Source of the DNA: Stramenopiles sp. TOSAG23-6
Lineage: Eukaryota > Sar
Direction of reading: 5' to 3'
Length of the DNA stretch: 60,587 nucleotides
Assembly (NCBI GenBank): GCA_900128565.1
Contig: LT635916.1
Location: 1-60,587, forward strand
The notes beneath the pieces were generated by a model. The model did not search any database. It saw only the letters and a list, made by a program, of their open reading frames with translations, and had not been told where the DNA came from. A program made the position numbers and the translations under genes. Below, in pieces: positions 9,316 to 19,127 of this stretch. Position 1 is the first letter of the stretch, and the number at the start of each line of letters is the position of its first letter.

Positions 9316-10494
9316 TTACTCCTTTTTCCACTTTAATTCAAAATTATGCTTCATTGCAACACATTCCAATAAAGTTTCAAATTCGTGCCAAGAAAGCGTA
9401 CCTGAGCCATCTTCATCCACAATCTTCATCATTTCTAGTATTTCATCTGCACGTAATTCATAATTCATCTTTTTAAACAAAGATTTTAGTTCAGAAATAT
9501 TCAATTCGCCATTTCCGTCAATGTCTGTAGATAAAAAGTTTCCTTTCACATCACTAATATCAGGCAATTTAGCAATTTGAGATAATGCCGTCGACCAGGT
9601 TCTTTTACTATTTACTTCTCGACGCTGCTTTTCATATTCAGATATTTGTTGTACTATCTTACAAAACTCAGGTAAATCTATCTTGTTATCATTATTAAAG
9701 TCTGCACTTTCCATTATATTTTTCACATATTCAGTGGAAACTTCTGAGCCAGACTTTTTAAGTGCCAACATGAGCTCATCAAAATCTATACTGCCGCTTT
9801 TATCTCGATCTATTTTACGAAATGTAGTTTCTACACTACTATTTGATAAAGACATTCCAAGTAGTCCTCTTACACTATCCTGTTTTAAAATAATTCTTTC
9901 ATCAAGTGCTTGAGCAAGCCAACCATGTGAGTGTAAATTAGTGATATGAGGTTGAATTTCATTTTGTATAAATTCTTGACCCCAATGAACCATAATATTT
10001 GCCGCCTCATGAGCAGTATATCCACCATTATTCTCGTGAAGGATAAAAAGAATTTCTGATGCAGGAAAACGTTCAAGAAGGTGCGCAACATAGTCATCCT
10101 GCCAAAATTCATCCTTAAAATGAAGTTCATCAATTACATTAGCTACAATTTCTTTATCGCAATTTGACAAGATTTCAATAACATGTAAGAAATCCCATTT
10201 TCGCATAAAATAACATAATCGGGTAGTACCCATTCGTTTGTGAGAGAACACTGAAATTAGTCTTTCATTTTTCCAACCGTGAATTAATTTTTCTAGTTCT
10301 TTAGCCGTATAATCTTGACACGCGATCATAAATTTATTCACTGTCCATGTTTCAAGCACCTTATTTAACTTTTCTTTATCGCAGGCGTCGTTCAAAACCT
10401 GTCTCAACTCAGCAAACCAGTTGTAATTTAGAGCTTCAGACTCAACTATATCTGTAGTAGACGGGGTAACGTCGAATGTATCGGCATTTGACAT
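9316..10494 (-). CDS. Four-EF-hand calcium-binding protein, 392 aa
   Basis: The C-terminal half has two EF-hand pairs with canonical 12-residue loops: DRDKSGSIDFDE, DFNNDNKIDLPE, DIDGNGELNISE and DEDGSGTLSWHE (about residues 225-380). All have Asp/Asn at loop positions 1, 3 and 5 and Glu at 12, so all four should bind calcium. The N-terminal 200 residues are helical and unfamiliar, with no kinase motif. The start is taken as the ATG at 10494; an in-frame TTG 45 bp upstream is not a plausible start. It lies tail-to-tail with the glycosyltransferase gene. It is probably a calcium sensor; the target is unknown. Confidence 0.85.
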   Translation of the reverse strand: MSNADTFDVTPSTTDIVESEALNYNWFAELRQVLNDACDKEKLNKVLETWTVNKFMIACQDYTAKELEKLIHGWKNERLISVFSHKRMGTTRLCYFMRKWDFLHVIEILSNCDKEIVANVIDELHFKDEFWQDDYVAHLLERFPASEILFILHENNGGYTAHEAANIMVHWGQEFIQNEIQPHITNLHSHGWLAQALDERIILKQDSVRGLLGMSLSNSSVETTFRKIDRDKSGSIDFDELMLALKKSGSEVSTEYVKNIMESADFNNDNKIDLPEFCKIVQQISEYEKQRREVNSKRTWSTALSQIAKLPDISDVKGNFLSTDIDGNGELNISELKSLFKKMNYELRADEILEMMKIVDEDGSGTLSWHEFETLLECVAMKHNFELKWKKE

Positions 10495-10795
10495 TATAAA
10501 GTTGCGCTTATTAAATGATGTATTAATATTAGATATCAATCAATGGCAAAGATAAGTGCATTCAAAAAGACTTTTGTTATTTGTAGTAAGTGGAGGTGAA
10601 GGTTACTTCAATTGAAATGTGTGATCAAAATTTAGTAGGTTGGCTAAACCAATTTATAATTATTCCCTTGGGCTAAATAGCTAACCCAGTTTATTTTTTA
10701 ACCGTTAACTAACGCGTATTAACGTATCAATTTTTGAACAACACATAGCTACAGATCGGATCGATCAATGGTCATTATTTAGGGTTGTAAAAGTT
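10495..10795. promoter_or_regulatory. Divergent promoter region, EF-hand gene and PYROXD1
   Basis: These 301 bp lie between two starts. The region holds the MYB-like AACCGTTAAC (10700-10709) and GATCGATC (10759-10766, 30 bp before the PYROXD1 ATG). No ORF or RNA gene is seen. Confidence 0.4.
10700..10709. promoter_or_regulatory. MYB-like palindromic-core motif AACCGTTAAC
   Basis: The same 10-mer occurs at 23190-23199 in another promoter. AACNG/AACCGTTA is a known core for MYB-type factors; function here is inferred from recurrence only. Confidence 0.3.
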
Positions 10796-12811
10796 ATGTC
10801 GAGGTCTTTTTCAAAATTTATTGTGATTGGTGGTGGCATTGCAGGTGTAACTGTTGTCTCTGAGTTAAGCCAGCGTCTCCCCTCAGCATCAATACTGTTG
10901 ATAAGCGCCAGTGATACGGCCAAATTTCCTGTGAATGTAACTCAGGTAACTCAAAACTTGGATACATTTGACGTAGCTGAACAGCCCCTGGAAAAATTAT
11001 TAGACTGTAGTCCAAATGTGTCGGTAATGAAAGCATGGGTAGCGTCGATTGACTCCGAGAAGAAGATTGTTCGTACCACTAAAGGACAAGAAATAAAATA
11101 CGAACGCATATGTTTTTGTACAGGTGCAATTCCAAAACTTCTTGTTCAGAACCATCCAAATATTATAGGAATCCGTGACACAGACAGTGTTCTAAAACTT
11201 GCCTCTCGACTTTCTACTTCGCGTCGAGTGCTGATTGTTGGTAATGGAGGTATAGCTCTTGAACTTGTTCATGCTGTTCAAGATGTTGAAATTATATGGT
11301 CCACTAAAGATGCATATATAGGCAATACATTTTTTGATGCCACTGCAGCTGATTTTTTTATGCCCGAACTAAAGCAGAGATTAAAAACTCCTTTTGAATT
11401 ATACGGGAAAACTACAAAAATCAATGAAGTAGACATGATAGAAACAGAATGTTATAATACTAGAGATAAAATTAATGATTGTAATACACAGAATCTACCG
11501 ATCCAGAAAGTGACACCAATCGAACCAATAGGGACATCAATGGGACCAAAATGGTTAAGTATATTACAATCTATGACAAATACTTCTTTATCAAGTCCTT
11601 TGCAGTGTGTGTCTCCGTCCTCTTCAAAGAAGAAAAATGTTTTTCATAAAGGTTGTTGCAGTCATGGTATTCAAAAGGGTATTTATATGTTTGATGAAGA
11701 AATGTCGAATACTACTACCACTACTACTACTACTACTACTGAGAGAGACAATAAAGAATTTTGTAGAAAACATAATAAAAAGTCAAAACCGTCATCATTA
11801 GTCTGGGAAAAGCTAACAGAAATTGACTCAATATGTGATACCCACAATAAAAATATTTCAGAATTTCATTACTGGTGTAAAATATCCAAACTACCAAATG
11901 GTAGAACGAATGAAAATTTTCACCAGGAAGCACCCAGTAACAAAAATCAAGATATTGTATCACAATCAATAATAAAGCAATCTGGTAATTGGCCACTACT
12001 TGTGCGATTAACTAATGGTGCTGTATTTGGATGTGATATCATTATTTCGTGTATTGGTGTTGTGCCTAATTGTAAAGTAGCACCGATTGAATGCCTTGTG
12101 AATAAAGACTTTGGTGGGTTCATTGTAGATAAACGTATGCGCATACAACAATATCAACGAAATAATGATCAGAAGAATAGTGTTTGTGTACCCTACGCTA
12201 AAGGTTCTATATTTGCAGCTGGCGATTGTACGTTCATAAAATCAAATGAAAATTGGTTTCAAATGAAATTATGGAGTCAAGCACGAACTGCTGGTTCTTA
12301 TGCCGCGCAATGTATGGCAGATCAAGTAGATTGTCTCGAAGGAGGTATGCGTTTTGAATTATTTTCTCATGTGACATCATTTTTTGATAGACGTGTTGTA
12401 CTATTAGGTTCATTCAATGGACAAAATATGGGCTTACCTGAAAATACAATTGTAGACTTTACACACTTTATAATGACAAAATCAGGGGTAAAACGTGTAA
12501 AACAACGTCAAAACTATCTAAATAATACAAAGTGTTTTGTTGATAATCCTGATACAACATATCGTGATTCAGCGTCTTCCTCAAAAGACGCAGATATTGA
12601 AGTGATATTTCGCATTACTTCATCTAAAGAATACATAAAAGTTGTCTTTCAATATGGTAGAGTTGTCGGAGCTGTACTCATTGGTGATACTGGTCTTGAA
12701 GAAACTATTGAAAACTTGATCCTTGATCGACTTGATGTAAGATCAGTATTTCGTGGTGATTGTGCTGCTCTTTTAGATCCTCGTGTTGATGTTGAAGATT
12801 TTTTTGACTAA
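10796..12811 (+). CDS. PYROXD1: PYROXD1-like pyridine nucleotide-disulfide oxidoreductase
   Basis: 671 aa, single exon. This is an FAD/NAD(P)H two-dinucleotide-fold protein of the PYROXD1 family, which in animals is known to protect the tRNA ligase RTCB from oxidation. Visible features are the FAD-binding GGGIAG near residues 13-18; CFCTGAIPKLL and IIGIRDTDSV, close to vertebrate PYROXD1 as I recall it; the NAD(P)-binding GNGGIALELVHAVQDVEIIW; IGNTFFDATAADF; and the FAD O2' loop FAAGDC with WSQART. The family lacks the redox CxxC, and none is seen here. It is longer than the roughly 500-aa animal protein because of a low-complexity insertion (about residues 225-400) with a ten-Thr run. It is convergent with the Cys-rich gene (54 bp gap). 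Confidence 0.9.
   Translation: MSRSFSKFIVIGGGIAGVTVVSELSQRLPSASILLISASDTAKFPVNVTQVTQNLDTFDVAEQPLEKLLDCSPNVSVMKAWVASIDSEKKIVRTTKGQEIKYERICFCTGAIPKLLVQNHPNIIGIRDTDSVLKLASRLSTSRRVLIVGNGGIALELVHAVQDVEIIWSTKDAYIGNTFFDATAADFFMPELKQRLKTPFELYGKTTKINEVDMIETECYNTRDKINDCNTQNLPIQKVTPIEPIGTSMGPKWLSILQSMTNTSLSSPLQCVSPSSSKKKNVFHKGCCSHGIQKGIYMFDEEMSNTTTTTTTTTTERDNKEFCRKHNKKSKPSSLVWEKLTEIDSICDTHNKNISEFHYWCKISKLPNGRTNENFHQEAPSNKNQDIVSQSIIKQSGNWPLLVRLTNGAVFGCDIIISCIGVVPNCKVAPIECLVNKDFGGFIVDKRMRIQQYQRNNDQKNSVCVPYAKGSIFAAGDCTFIKSNENWFQMKLWSQARTAGSYAAQCMADQVDCLEGGMRFELFSHVTSFFDRRVVLLGSFNGQNMGLPENTIVDFTHFIMTKSGVKRVKQRQNYLNNTKCFVDNPDTTYRDSASSSKDADIEVIFRITSSKEYIKVVFQYGRVVGAVLIGDTGLEETIENLILDRLDVRSVFRGDCAALLDPRVDVEDFFD
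11711..11740 (+). repeat. Trinucleotide (ACT)n microsatellite in PYROXD1
   Basis: Ten Thr codons (nine ACT, one ACC) lie in the family-atypical insertion. It is likely length-polymorphic. Confidence 0.9.
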
Positions 12812-12865
12812 ATAAATAAAAATAATAAATTAGATTTTGATAAGTGTATTCAAAATTTTCAGAAT

Positions 12866-15800
12866 TTAGACGAATTTTTTATTTCTATCACCAAATACAG
12901 AAGAACAATGCTCATATCCGCTATTTAACATGCCGTTGCTTTCAGCGTTGGTGTTCCACCAGCACTTTGTTTTTGATTTTACACAACCATACGGTATGAT
13001 GTCCATTGAAGCTTCTATTGGTCTTCCAACACTTCTGCAAAAAATAGCACATTCGTTAAGGGAAGAACATGATGTAGTAGTGTCGTTTTTTGTTTGATGA
13101 TTTAGCGCTAGCCAGTTGTTAAGTTCATTCTTTAAATTCTGTAGTTCATTAGCCCGCGATCCTGGTGCAGCTGATACTGGTGGTATATTCGTAAGACTAT
13201 GCATGAGTTTACTTAAATTGTCCATTATACTCTTTTTTTGTTTCATTGAGCTATTTTTGCCGTTTTTTAATTTTTGCTGTATACCTTCAAGAGCCTGTTC
13301 CATCAGCAAACTAATACTATTTGTATTATTCAGAGATTTTGTAATATTTTGCCTAGTATGTAATATATTTTTGGCGAAACCAGCTTTAATACCCGTTTTA
13401 TACACTTGTTGTCGCTCAACTATTTTGAACGTTTCTTCGGCTAACTTATCGTGTCCATATAAGTTACGGCATGTATCCTTGTAGCAAATCTGGTTTAAAC
13501 CACAATCAATTGAAACCTTGCATTTTTCGCCATCCAGTACAGCAGTAGTAAATCCACATACGCCATTGTAACATATCTGAGGAGATGCGCACGCGTCCTC
13601 ATTTAAACCACATGGATCACCTGTTCTTTCAACACACTTCCCATACATACAATTCACATTTTCTCCGCTGCAATCATCAGCTTTGGAGCAAGTTTGTGTG
13701 TTTGCTTTACTTTGGTCAGCGAGACATGACTCGCCATTACCCAAAATTGCTCCGTTACACAATTTAGTAATATTCATCGGAATATCATCAAAACTAGAAG
13801 CAACAATTGTGTTGTTAATCTTGGTGGCCAATCTATACGGGAAGTGGACTGACACAGTATTATTAATGCGTTCTTGTAATCTTGTAGAAATACAGAAACC
13901 TTTTATACATACAAATCCCGAATTGCAATTAAAATCAGAGGTGCACACGTTTTTCCATAATGTCCCACTACTATCAAATTCATCATTACATTGTAATGTT
14001 GAGTCGCACATGCAGCCTAACACAAATTGATAAAGACGATCTTCATCAACATTTGGTAAAGCAATAGACTCAGATACAATTTTGTCTGCCTCTTTTTTCA
14101 TTCGCAATGATATAGATGCCTCTGTTGATAAGGTCTCCCGAAAACGCATTTTATCGAGACTTGTACTGTTGAGTTTACTCAGTCGTGTATTGAGTATATT
14201 GCGTACATTTTGGAGAGACTCTACCGCTAACTTATGTTTTAAAGTATTATTTTGTTTCCCTTTTGAATGTGTAGTTTTGTTCAAATACGAATGTGTTGTG
14301 TGTTTTTTTATCAAGTCTTCTACGTGTTGTATTTCCCATTGCAGTTTATTTATCGTTCGGTTTAGTTTATTTGCCTGCCAGACACTTCCCTCATTCAAGT
14401 ATACCAACATAGATTGTCTTTCCTCTTTATCCAAAAAGTGATCAAATATCAAAGCTTCATGTAAAAGACCATTAAAACCTGCTGTAGATAGACTATGTGC
14501 TCGAAAAGGACAGCCACCACCGACTACAAATCTTCCAGTCATATTCATAAAATCCTTTGTTTTGTCAGCAGTATTCGGTGAATCGTATGCTGGAGTACGT
14601 GGACCGAGTAGTAAAGGGCCTAATTTTTCTGCCATATCAATTGTTATGCCAAGATGTAAAAATGGCTTCAACAGAGTCTTGTCTTTTACCATCGTTATTT
14701 CTTCTTCTTCCCATAAAGTTTTGTCAGTGGCTCCCCATGCAGTAATATTTTGAAATCGACGATCACTTTTGATAACATTTGTGCTCCCAATTGTAGTTGA
14801 AATCATGAGGACCACCCATTCTTCCCTTGCATCTTCAGGCAAATATTTTTCATGAATAGCTGCAGTAATATTTTCTGCATTCGTAAGAAATTCCATCTCA
14901 TTAGTTGTAAGTAGTTCCCTTTTTTTGTATTTATTATTCAAATCAAACATACTAAGATTTTTGTTTTTATTTTCAGGTAGCATGCCTGTTCTAGGGGTAC
15001 GATTACCCTGCCATACCTCAAGATGGCCGTCTTGTGATCGCATAAAAGAAAAAAAAGGTCGGGTAGAATTATTTTCTTTACCTGCATTAAAATTTTGGAT
15101 AGAAAATAAACATTGGGTACCGTCAGTATGCTTTGGTAATTTGGCAGCTATAACAAAGGTAATATTAGTGGGATTTGTAAAGTTGAAATGTTTGTGTGAG
15201 ACCAAAGAACTGTCAGGCTCACCAGTAAACTTTAGAGACAATGTATGTTCTCGAGCTTTACTTCGTTTAAGCAAATAATTTTGATCGATGGAATTCTCTA
15301 TCGTTGGACTATGATCTCCACGAATAGGAAAAAGGTTGAATCCATTACCACTAAGATCAGTGATTGCTTGAATACTTTTTTGGCCATTCGTGTGCTTTAT
15401 ATGTACACCCTTTGAGGCGGAAACATGCCAGATAAGGCCGCCTGGTAACGTGTTTGGGATTTTTATGTCACTTACAATATCATCTGGAGGCTTGATGGAT
15501 GTTGAATTTTCATTATTGGATGTACCATCTACTTCAATACTTTTTGTAGACGAAGACTTTTGTATTTGCTTGAATCTTGGTAAACTGCGGGATAGAGATT
15601 GTTGAAGACACATATTTCTGGTACTTTTAAGATCTGTTAGGTTTTTCGTTTTCTTTACTAGCTGCTCATACAAATTACTTCCCCGAACATAGTTAAGACA
15701 ATGTTTCAGTCTTTCTATAGGTGCTTTATTAGCATCACATAGTTCACCAATATTAAAATTGTTTACACAGTTCTTTTGTAAGCTACACGTTTGAGATAGA

Positions 15801-18800
15801 CCACAGTCCTTACTATCTGAACATGCTGTACTATCACGCAATTGACGGCATTGATTAGCTTGACATACTTGCCCATTCCCACAATCATTTCTACTGCTAC
15901 ATGACGATCTAACTTTATTACTTGTACATGCCTCACCGATGCAACGCTGACCACAACCGCAATCTAGATCCTTATTACAGAGTGCACCTTCTTTAAATGT
16001 TTCACACCCGCATACGTGAAAAATGTCGCGGCAATATTTTGAAACACAAACTTGTCCATGCCCACAATCTTTGTTTCCACCAGGGCAACGAAACCTGTGT
16101 GGAACGTAAGTACACACTCTATTCTTACACGCCATACTAAGACCACAATCGCTTTTTTGCTTACACGTATACAAATCATTTTTAATGACACATTCAAAAT
16201 TTTCACATTTTTCTTGTGTCGTGCATTCCATTGTATCTTTACATTTATGTATATGACCGATTATGTTACTTTTACATCGCAAACCTACAGTTTCGTCTAC
16301 AGAGCGTTCATGTCGCCCAAAAATTGGCCTACAACGATCCAGAAAACATAAAAACCCATAACCTTCACATTCTTTATTAGGCCCACATTTAGGGAATTTC
16401 TCGATCATTGCATCAGTGCAATAATGAGCTGATTTATGACACTTGTAACCAATAGCACAGTCAGAAGATTTCATACACTGTGAGGCCTTCATAGAATTAA
16501 TTGAATTTGGATATGTAGTAACACATTGTGATGAGCCATGCTGAGTATAACATCGTTCACCAAAACTACAATCAAAATCTACACTGCAATGATGGATAAC
16601 AGATGTTGAACTTCTCGAAATAATACGCGTATATGCTGGTCGACATTTACCTGAAATACACGTTTTCCCTGTACCGCAAGTATCGATTGTATCTTCATTA
16701 TTACAGATAGTATTGTAGTTGTACATACACGTGCCAGAAAGAGCGCCAGTCTGACATCGCTGCCCATTTCCACAACCAGAAGAACCATCAAAATCATTTT
16801 GTGTCGTAATACATGATGTTCCTGCACTCACGGGTAAACACCTTCCACCTGAACATCGCATGTCCAAAGCACAGTCAAGAACGGTAGTACAAGCATCGCT
16901 AGGTAAAGATACACCCCTGGTTCTCAAACAGTAACCATCCACGCAAGTTTGAGACATACCACATGGGGAAGATAAACTACATGGAATTCCTAATGGTACA
17001 AATCGGCATTTCTTACTGAAGCAATAAAATTCATTACCACATTCTTTTGTTGATGTGTAGTCTGGAACCTTGCAAGGACTATCATACATATTTTTTTGAG
17101 TCTTTTGACACTGTCCTTTTGTTGCGATTGATTCTGATAATACCAGTCTATTTTTAACTGCACCCGTCATACGCGATTCTGACTTATCTGTGATCATCCA
17201 GCGAGAAATCTCTAAGGATTCTTTATCTGGCTCACACCACTGCGCTAAACCACATTCTTCGTGTTGAGTACAAGGACTTCCAATCTCAACTTTGATAACA
17301 TTCAAGGCCCCCATTCGAACCTGTAGCTCCATTTTTAATTCAAGTTCTTTTTTCTTTAACTTTTCTATTTGATGCTTCTGAGATGGTTTAGGAAGTAACT
17401 CCAACAATTTCTTTTCACTGTGAACATGATCTAAAGCACTATTTATGGTTTGTATTCGAGAGCGAATTGCACTTTCTTCCGCTTGTTTTATACTGGATGC
17501 CTTGAGTTTGAATTTAGTTTTACGCAAGCGGGACATGTGTTTTTTGTATTCTGCTGTTCCTTTCTTAATTTTGAATGTTTCTGAATTCAGTTTCAAGAGT
17601 TCCTCGCGGAGGTGTACCCTTTGTAAGTCTGCAGCGTAGGCTATATCATATGCAGCAATTTCACCTTCTGGTAGAGGTATCTCACCAGCAAGCAACATTT
17701 TGTAGCGTTCTTTCAGCGCTAAAAAAAGAAAATTTGTCTCAGCTAACTTGTCATCTACATACTTTTGTTGAAGGGGTTTCAAAATGCCTTGCATAAATGA
17801 CTCAATTTCTGTGCGATCTGCAGCCACCTTATTTTTTGCATTACTAGCTTCTATATTCATATTCACTTTCTTGAACCAGTAAGTCTCACACTTAAGTGCA
17901 GCCTTAATAATGCGCATATTTTTGTGAAAGTGTTGGGTTTCATATTGGAATCGGGTCATATCAGAAGACAGATTTATGTTGATAACATCAGCTCCCAAAT
18001 TTGCTTTTTCGAACATTTTTATTTCATTTTCTGCTGCAATACGTACGTTCTTACATTTTCTAGCTTCACAGAGTCCAAAACATGTGTCGAAATAAGATCT
18101 AGCGACATTATCACATTGAAAATCACACGAAGCATCAATCCCAGGCATAAACGGCAATTTTTTCATACTATTTTTAACAAACAAAGTTCCCATGTCTAGT
18201 TTTGTGTCGTTCCCCTTGCGCTTGGGTAGGTGAATTGTTGAGGTAATATTTAAAGTAGTCGTGTTTCTACGTACAACTGTAAAGTTCAATGGTGACAGAG
18301 TCAAATTTTCAGGAGGATCTTCCCATTTTGTTTTCTTTTTATTTTCAGATTTTCCTGGTAGGCACACACAATATAAATCTCTATTTAGTTCACTTCCAGG
18401 TAAACAACTACATTTTGATTTACTTTGAACTGTCCTTGCCATCGTCTTAGCTATCGTTTCAAGGTGTTCATTCGTTAGCGATTCCCCCACAGTAAAGTAC
18501 ACAGCTTCGGTTTCCATGGTCGTAAAGTTTACGTAGATGCTATTAATTTTCGCACTATTGTAACTACTAGCATTTGACGTCGCGTTTGACTCATTAATAA
18601 CTTTTGAGGTCGCGTTTGACTCCTTAATAACTTTTGNGGTCATATTCGACGTCATCTTTTTCAAGTTGTCTCTAGTTGCGTTTGCGTCCATAGATAGTGT
18701 TAGATTTAAACCATTATTTAAAAGTCTCGATTGCAATTGAGCGCATACCATAATATGGTTCCCGCTACATTGTATAAAAATAAGCACCGCTAATACAGTA

Positions 18801-18808
18801 AAGAACAT
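12866..18808 (-). CDS. Giant secreted cysteine-rich repeat protein with a LamG-like domain, 1980 aa
   Basis: Single exon with an N-terminal signal peptide (FFTVLAVLIFIQCSG). N-glycosylation-type NAT/NMT/NNT sites are abundant; three KVI-ESNATS-type repeats near residue 60 surround an undetermined base (18637). A coiled-coil-rich stretch (about 280-500) precedes more than a dozen modules of the form C-x4-DC-x2-GxxC-x(n)-C (examples CTTVLDCALDMRCSGGRCLP and CSSRNDCGNGQVCQANQCR), similar to EB/Dickkopf-like knots. Residues about 1110-1480 look like a concanavalin/LamG-type domain (DLSGNGFNL, then GFNGLLHEALIFDHFLDKEE). More Cys modules follow, and the C-terminus has no obvious membrane segment. 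It is probably a cell-surface, scale or matrix protein, or an adhesin; the specific role is unknown. Confidence 0.8.
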   Translation of the reverse strand: MFFTVLAVLIFIQCSGNHIMVCAQLQSRLLNNGLNLTLSMDANATRDNLKKMTSNMTXKVIKESNATSKVINESNATSNASSYNSAKINSIYVNFTTMETEAVYFTVGESLTNEHLETIAKTMARTVQSKSKCSCLPGSELNRDLYCVCLPGKSENKKKTKWEDPPENLTLSPLNFTVVRRNTTTLNITSTIHLPKRKGNDTKLDMGTLFVKNSMKKLPFMPGIDASCDFQCDNVARSYFDTCFGLCEARKCKNVRIAAENEIKMFEKANLGADVININLSSDMTRFQYETQHFHKNMRIIKAALKCETYWFKKVNMNIEASNAKNKVAADRTEIESFMQGILKPLQQKYVDDKLAETNFLFLALKERYKMLLAGEIPLPEGEIAAYDIAYAADLQRVHLREELLKLNSETFKIKKGTAEYKKHMSRLRKTKFKLKASSIKQAEESAIRSRIQTINSALDHVHSEKKLLELLPKPSQKHQIEKLKKKELELKMELQVRMGALNVIKVEIGSPCTQHEECGLAQWCEPDKESLEISRWMITDKSESRMTGAVKNRLVLSESIATKGQCQKTQKNMYDSPCKVPDYTSTKECGNEFYCFSKKCRFVPLGIPCSLSSPCGMSQTCVDGYCLRTRGVSLPSDACTTVLDCALDMRCSGGRCLPVSAGTSCITTQNDFDGSSGCGNGQRCQTGALSGTCMYNYNTICNNEDTIDTCGTGKTCISGKCRPAYTRIISRSSTSVIHHCSVDFDCSFGERCYTQHGSSQCVTTYPNSINSMKASQCMKSSDCAIGYKCHKSAHYCTDAMIEKFPKCGPNKECEGYGFLCFLDRCRPIFGRHERSVDETVGLRCKSNIIGHIHKCKDTMECTTQEKCENFECVIKNDLYTCKQKSDCGLSMACKNRVCTYVPHRFRCPGGNKDCGHGQVCVSKYCRDIFHVCGCETFKEGALCNKDLDCGCGQRCIGEACTSNKVRSSCSSRNDCGNGQVCQANQCRQLRDSTACSDSKDCGLSQTCSLQKNCVNNFNIGELCDANKAPIERLKHCLNYVRGSNLYEQLVKKTKNLTDLKSTRNMCLQQSLSRSLPRFKQIQKSSSTKSIEVDGTSNNENSTSIKPPDDIVSDIKIPNTLPGGLIWHVSASKGVHIKHTNGQKSIQAITDLSGNGFNLFPIRGDHSPTIENSIDQNYLLKRSKAREHTLSLKFTGEPDSSLVSHKHFNFTNPTNITFVIAAKLPKHTDGTQCLFSIQNFNAGKENNSTRPFFSFMRSQDGHLEVWQGNRTPRTGMLPENKNKNLSMFDLNNKYKKRELLTTNEMEFLTNAENITAAIHEKYLPEDAREEWVVLMISTTIGSTNVIKSDRRFQNITAWGATDKTLWEEEEITMVKDKTLLKPFLHLGITIDMAEKLGPLLLGPRTPAYDSPNTADKTKDFMNMTGRFVVGGGCPFRAHSLSTAGFNGLLHEALIFDHFLDKEERQSMLVYLNEGSVWQANKLNRTINKLQWEIQHVEDLIKKHTTHSYLNKTTHSKGKQNNTLKHKLAVESLQNVRNILNTRLSKLNSTSLDKMRFRETLSTEASISLRMKKEADKIVSESIALPNVDEDRLYQFVLGCMCDSTLQCNDEFDSSGTLWKNVCTSDFNCNSGFVCIKGFCISTRLQERINNTVSVHFPYRLATKINNTIVASSFDDIPMNITKLCNGAILGNGESCLADQSKANTQTCSKADDCSGENVNCMYGKCVERTGDPCGLNEDACASPQICYNGVCGFTTAVLDGEKCKVSIDCGLNQICYKDTCRNLYGHDKLAEETFKIVERQQVYKTGIKAGFAKNILHTRQNITKSLNNTNSISLLMEQALEGIQQKLKNGKNSSMKQKKSIMDNLSKLMHSLTNIPPVSAAPGSRANELQNLKNELNNWLALNHQTKNDTTTSCSSLNECAIFCRSVGRPIEASMDIIPYGCVKSKTKCWWNTNAESNGMLNSGYEHCSSVFGDRNKKFV

Positions 18809-19127
18809 TATATATACGAAAGAAATTATACCTTCTATCTATACCCAAACGTCTCCCCTGAAGAACACACAATGTTCAAATTGCGTTCAATTTTGCTCCT
18901 GTGACATTTAAATTAAAAATTCGCATTTTTTCGTTCAGTTCGAAGTTCGAACATCTCGATCGATCAGTCACACCTCGAATCAGGCCTTCTACCACAAGTA
19001 AACTACGCTTATTAATAGTAAATGATAAAAGCGACGATATTAGTTATAGGAATCACAATAACGGATTAGTATATTTGTTATAATCTTGAATTGCATTATT
19101 TGTGTATACATATAGTACAAAGGAACG
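18809..19127. promoter_or_regulatory. Divergent promoter region, Cys-rich gene and AAA ATPase
   Basis: These 319 bp lie between two starts. The region contains the tandem TTCGAAGTTCGAA (18939-18951) and GATCGATC (18958-18965). No ORF or RNA gene is convincing. Confidence 0.35.
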
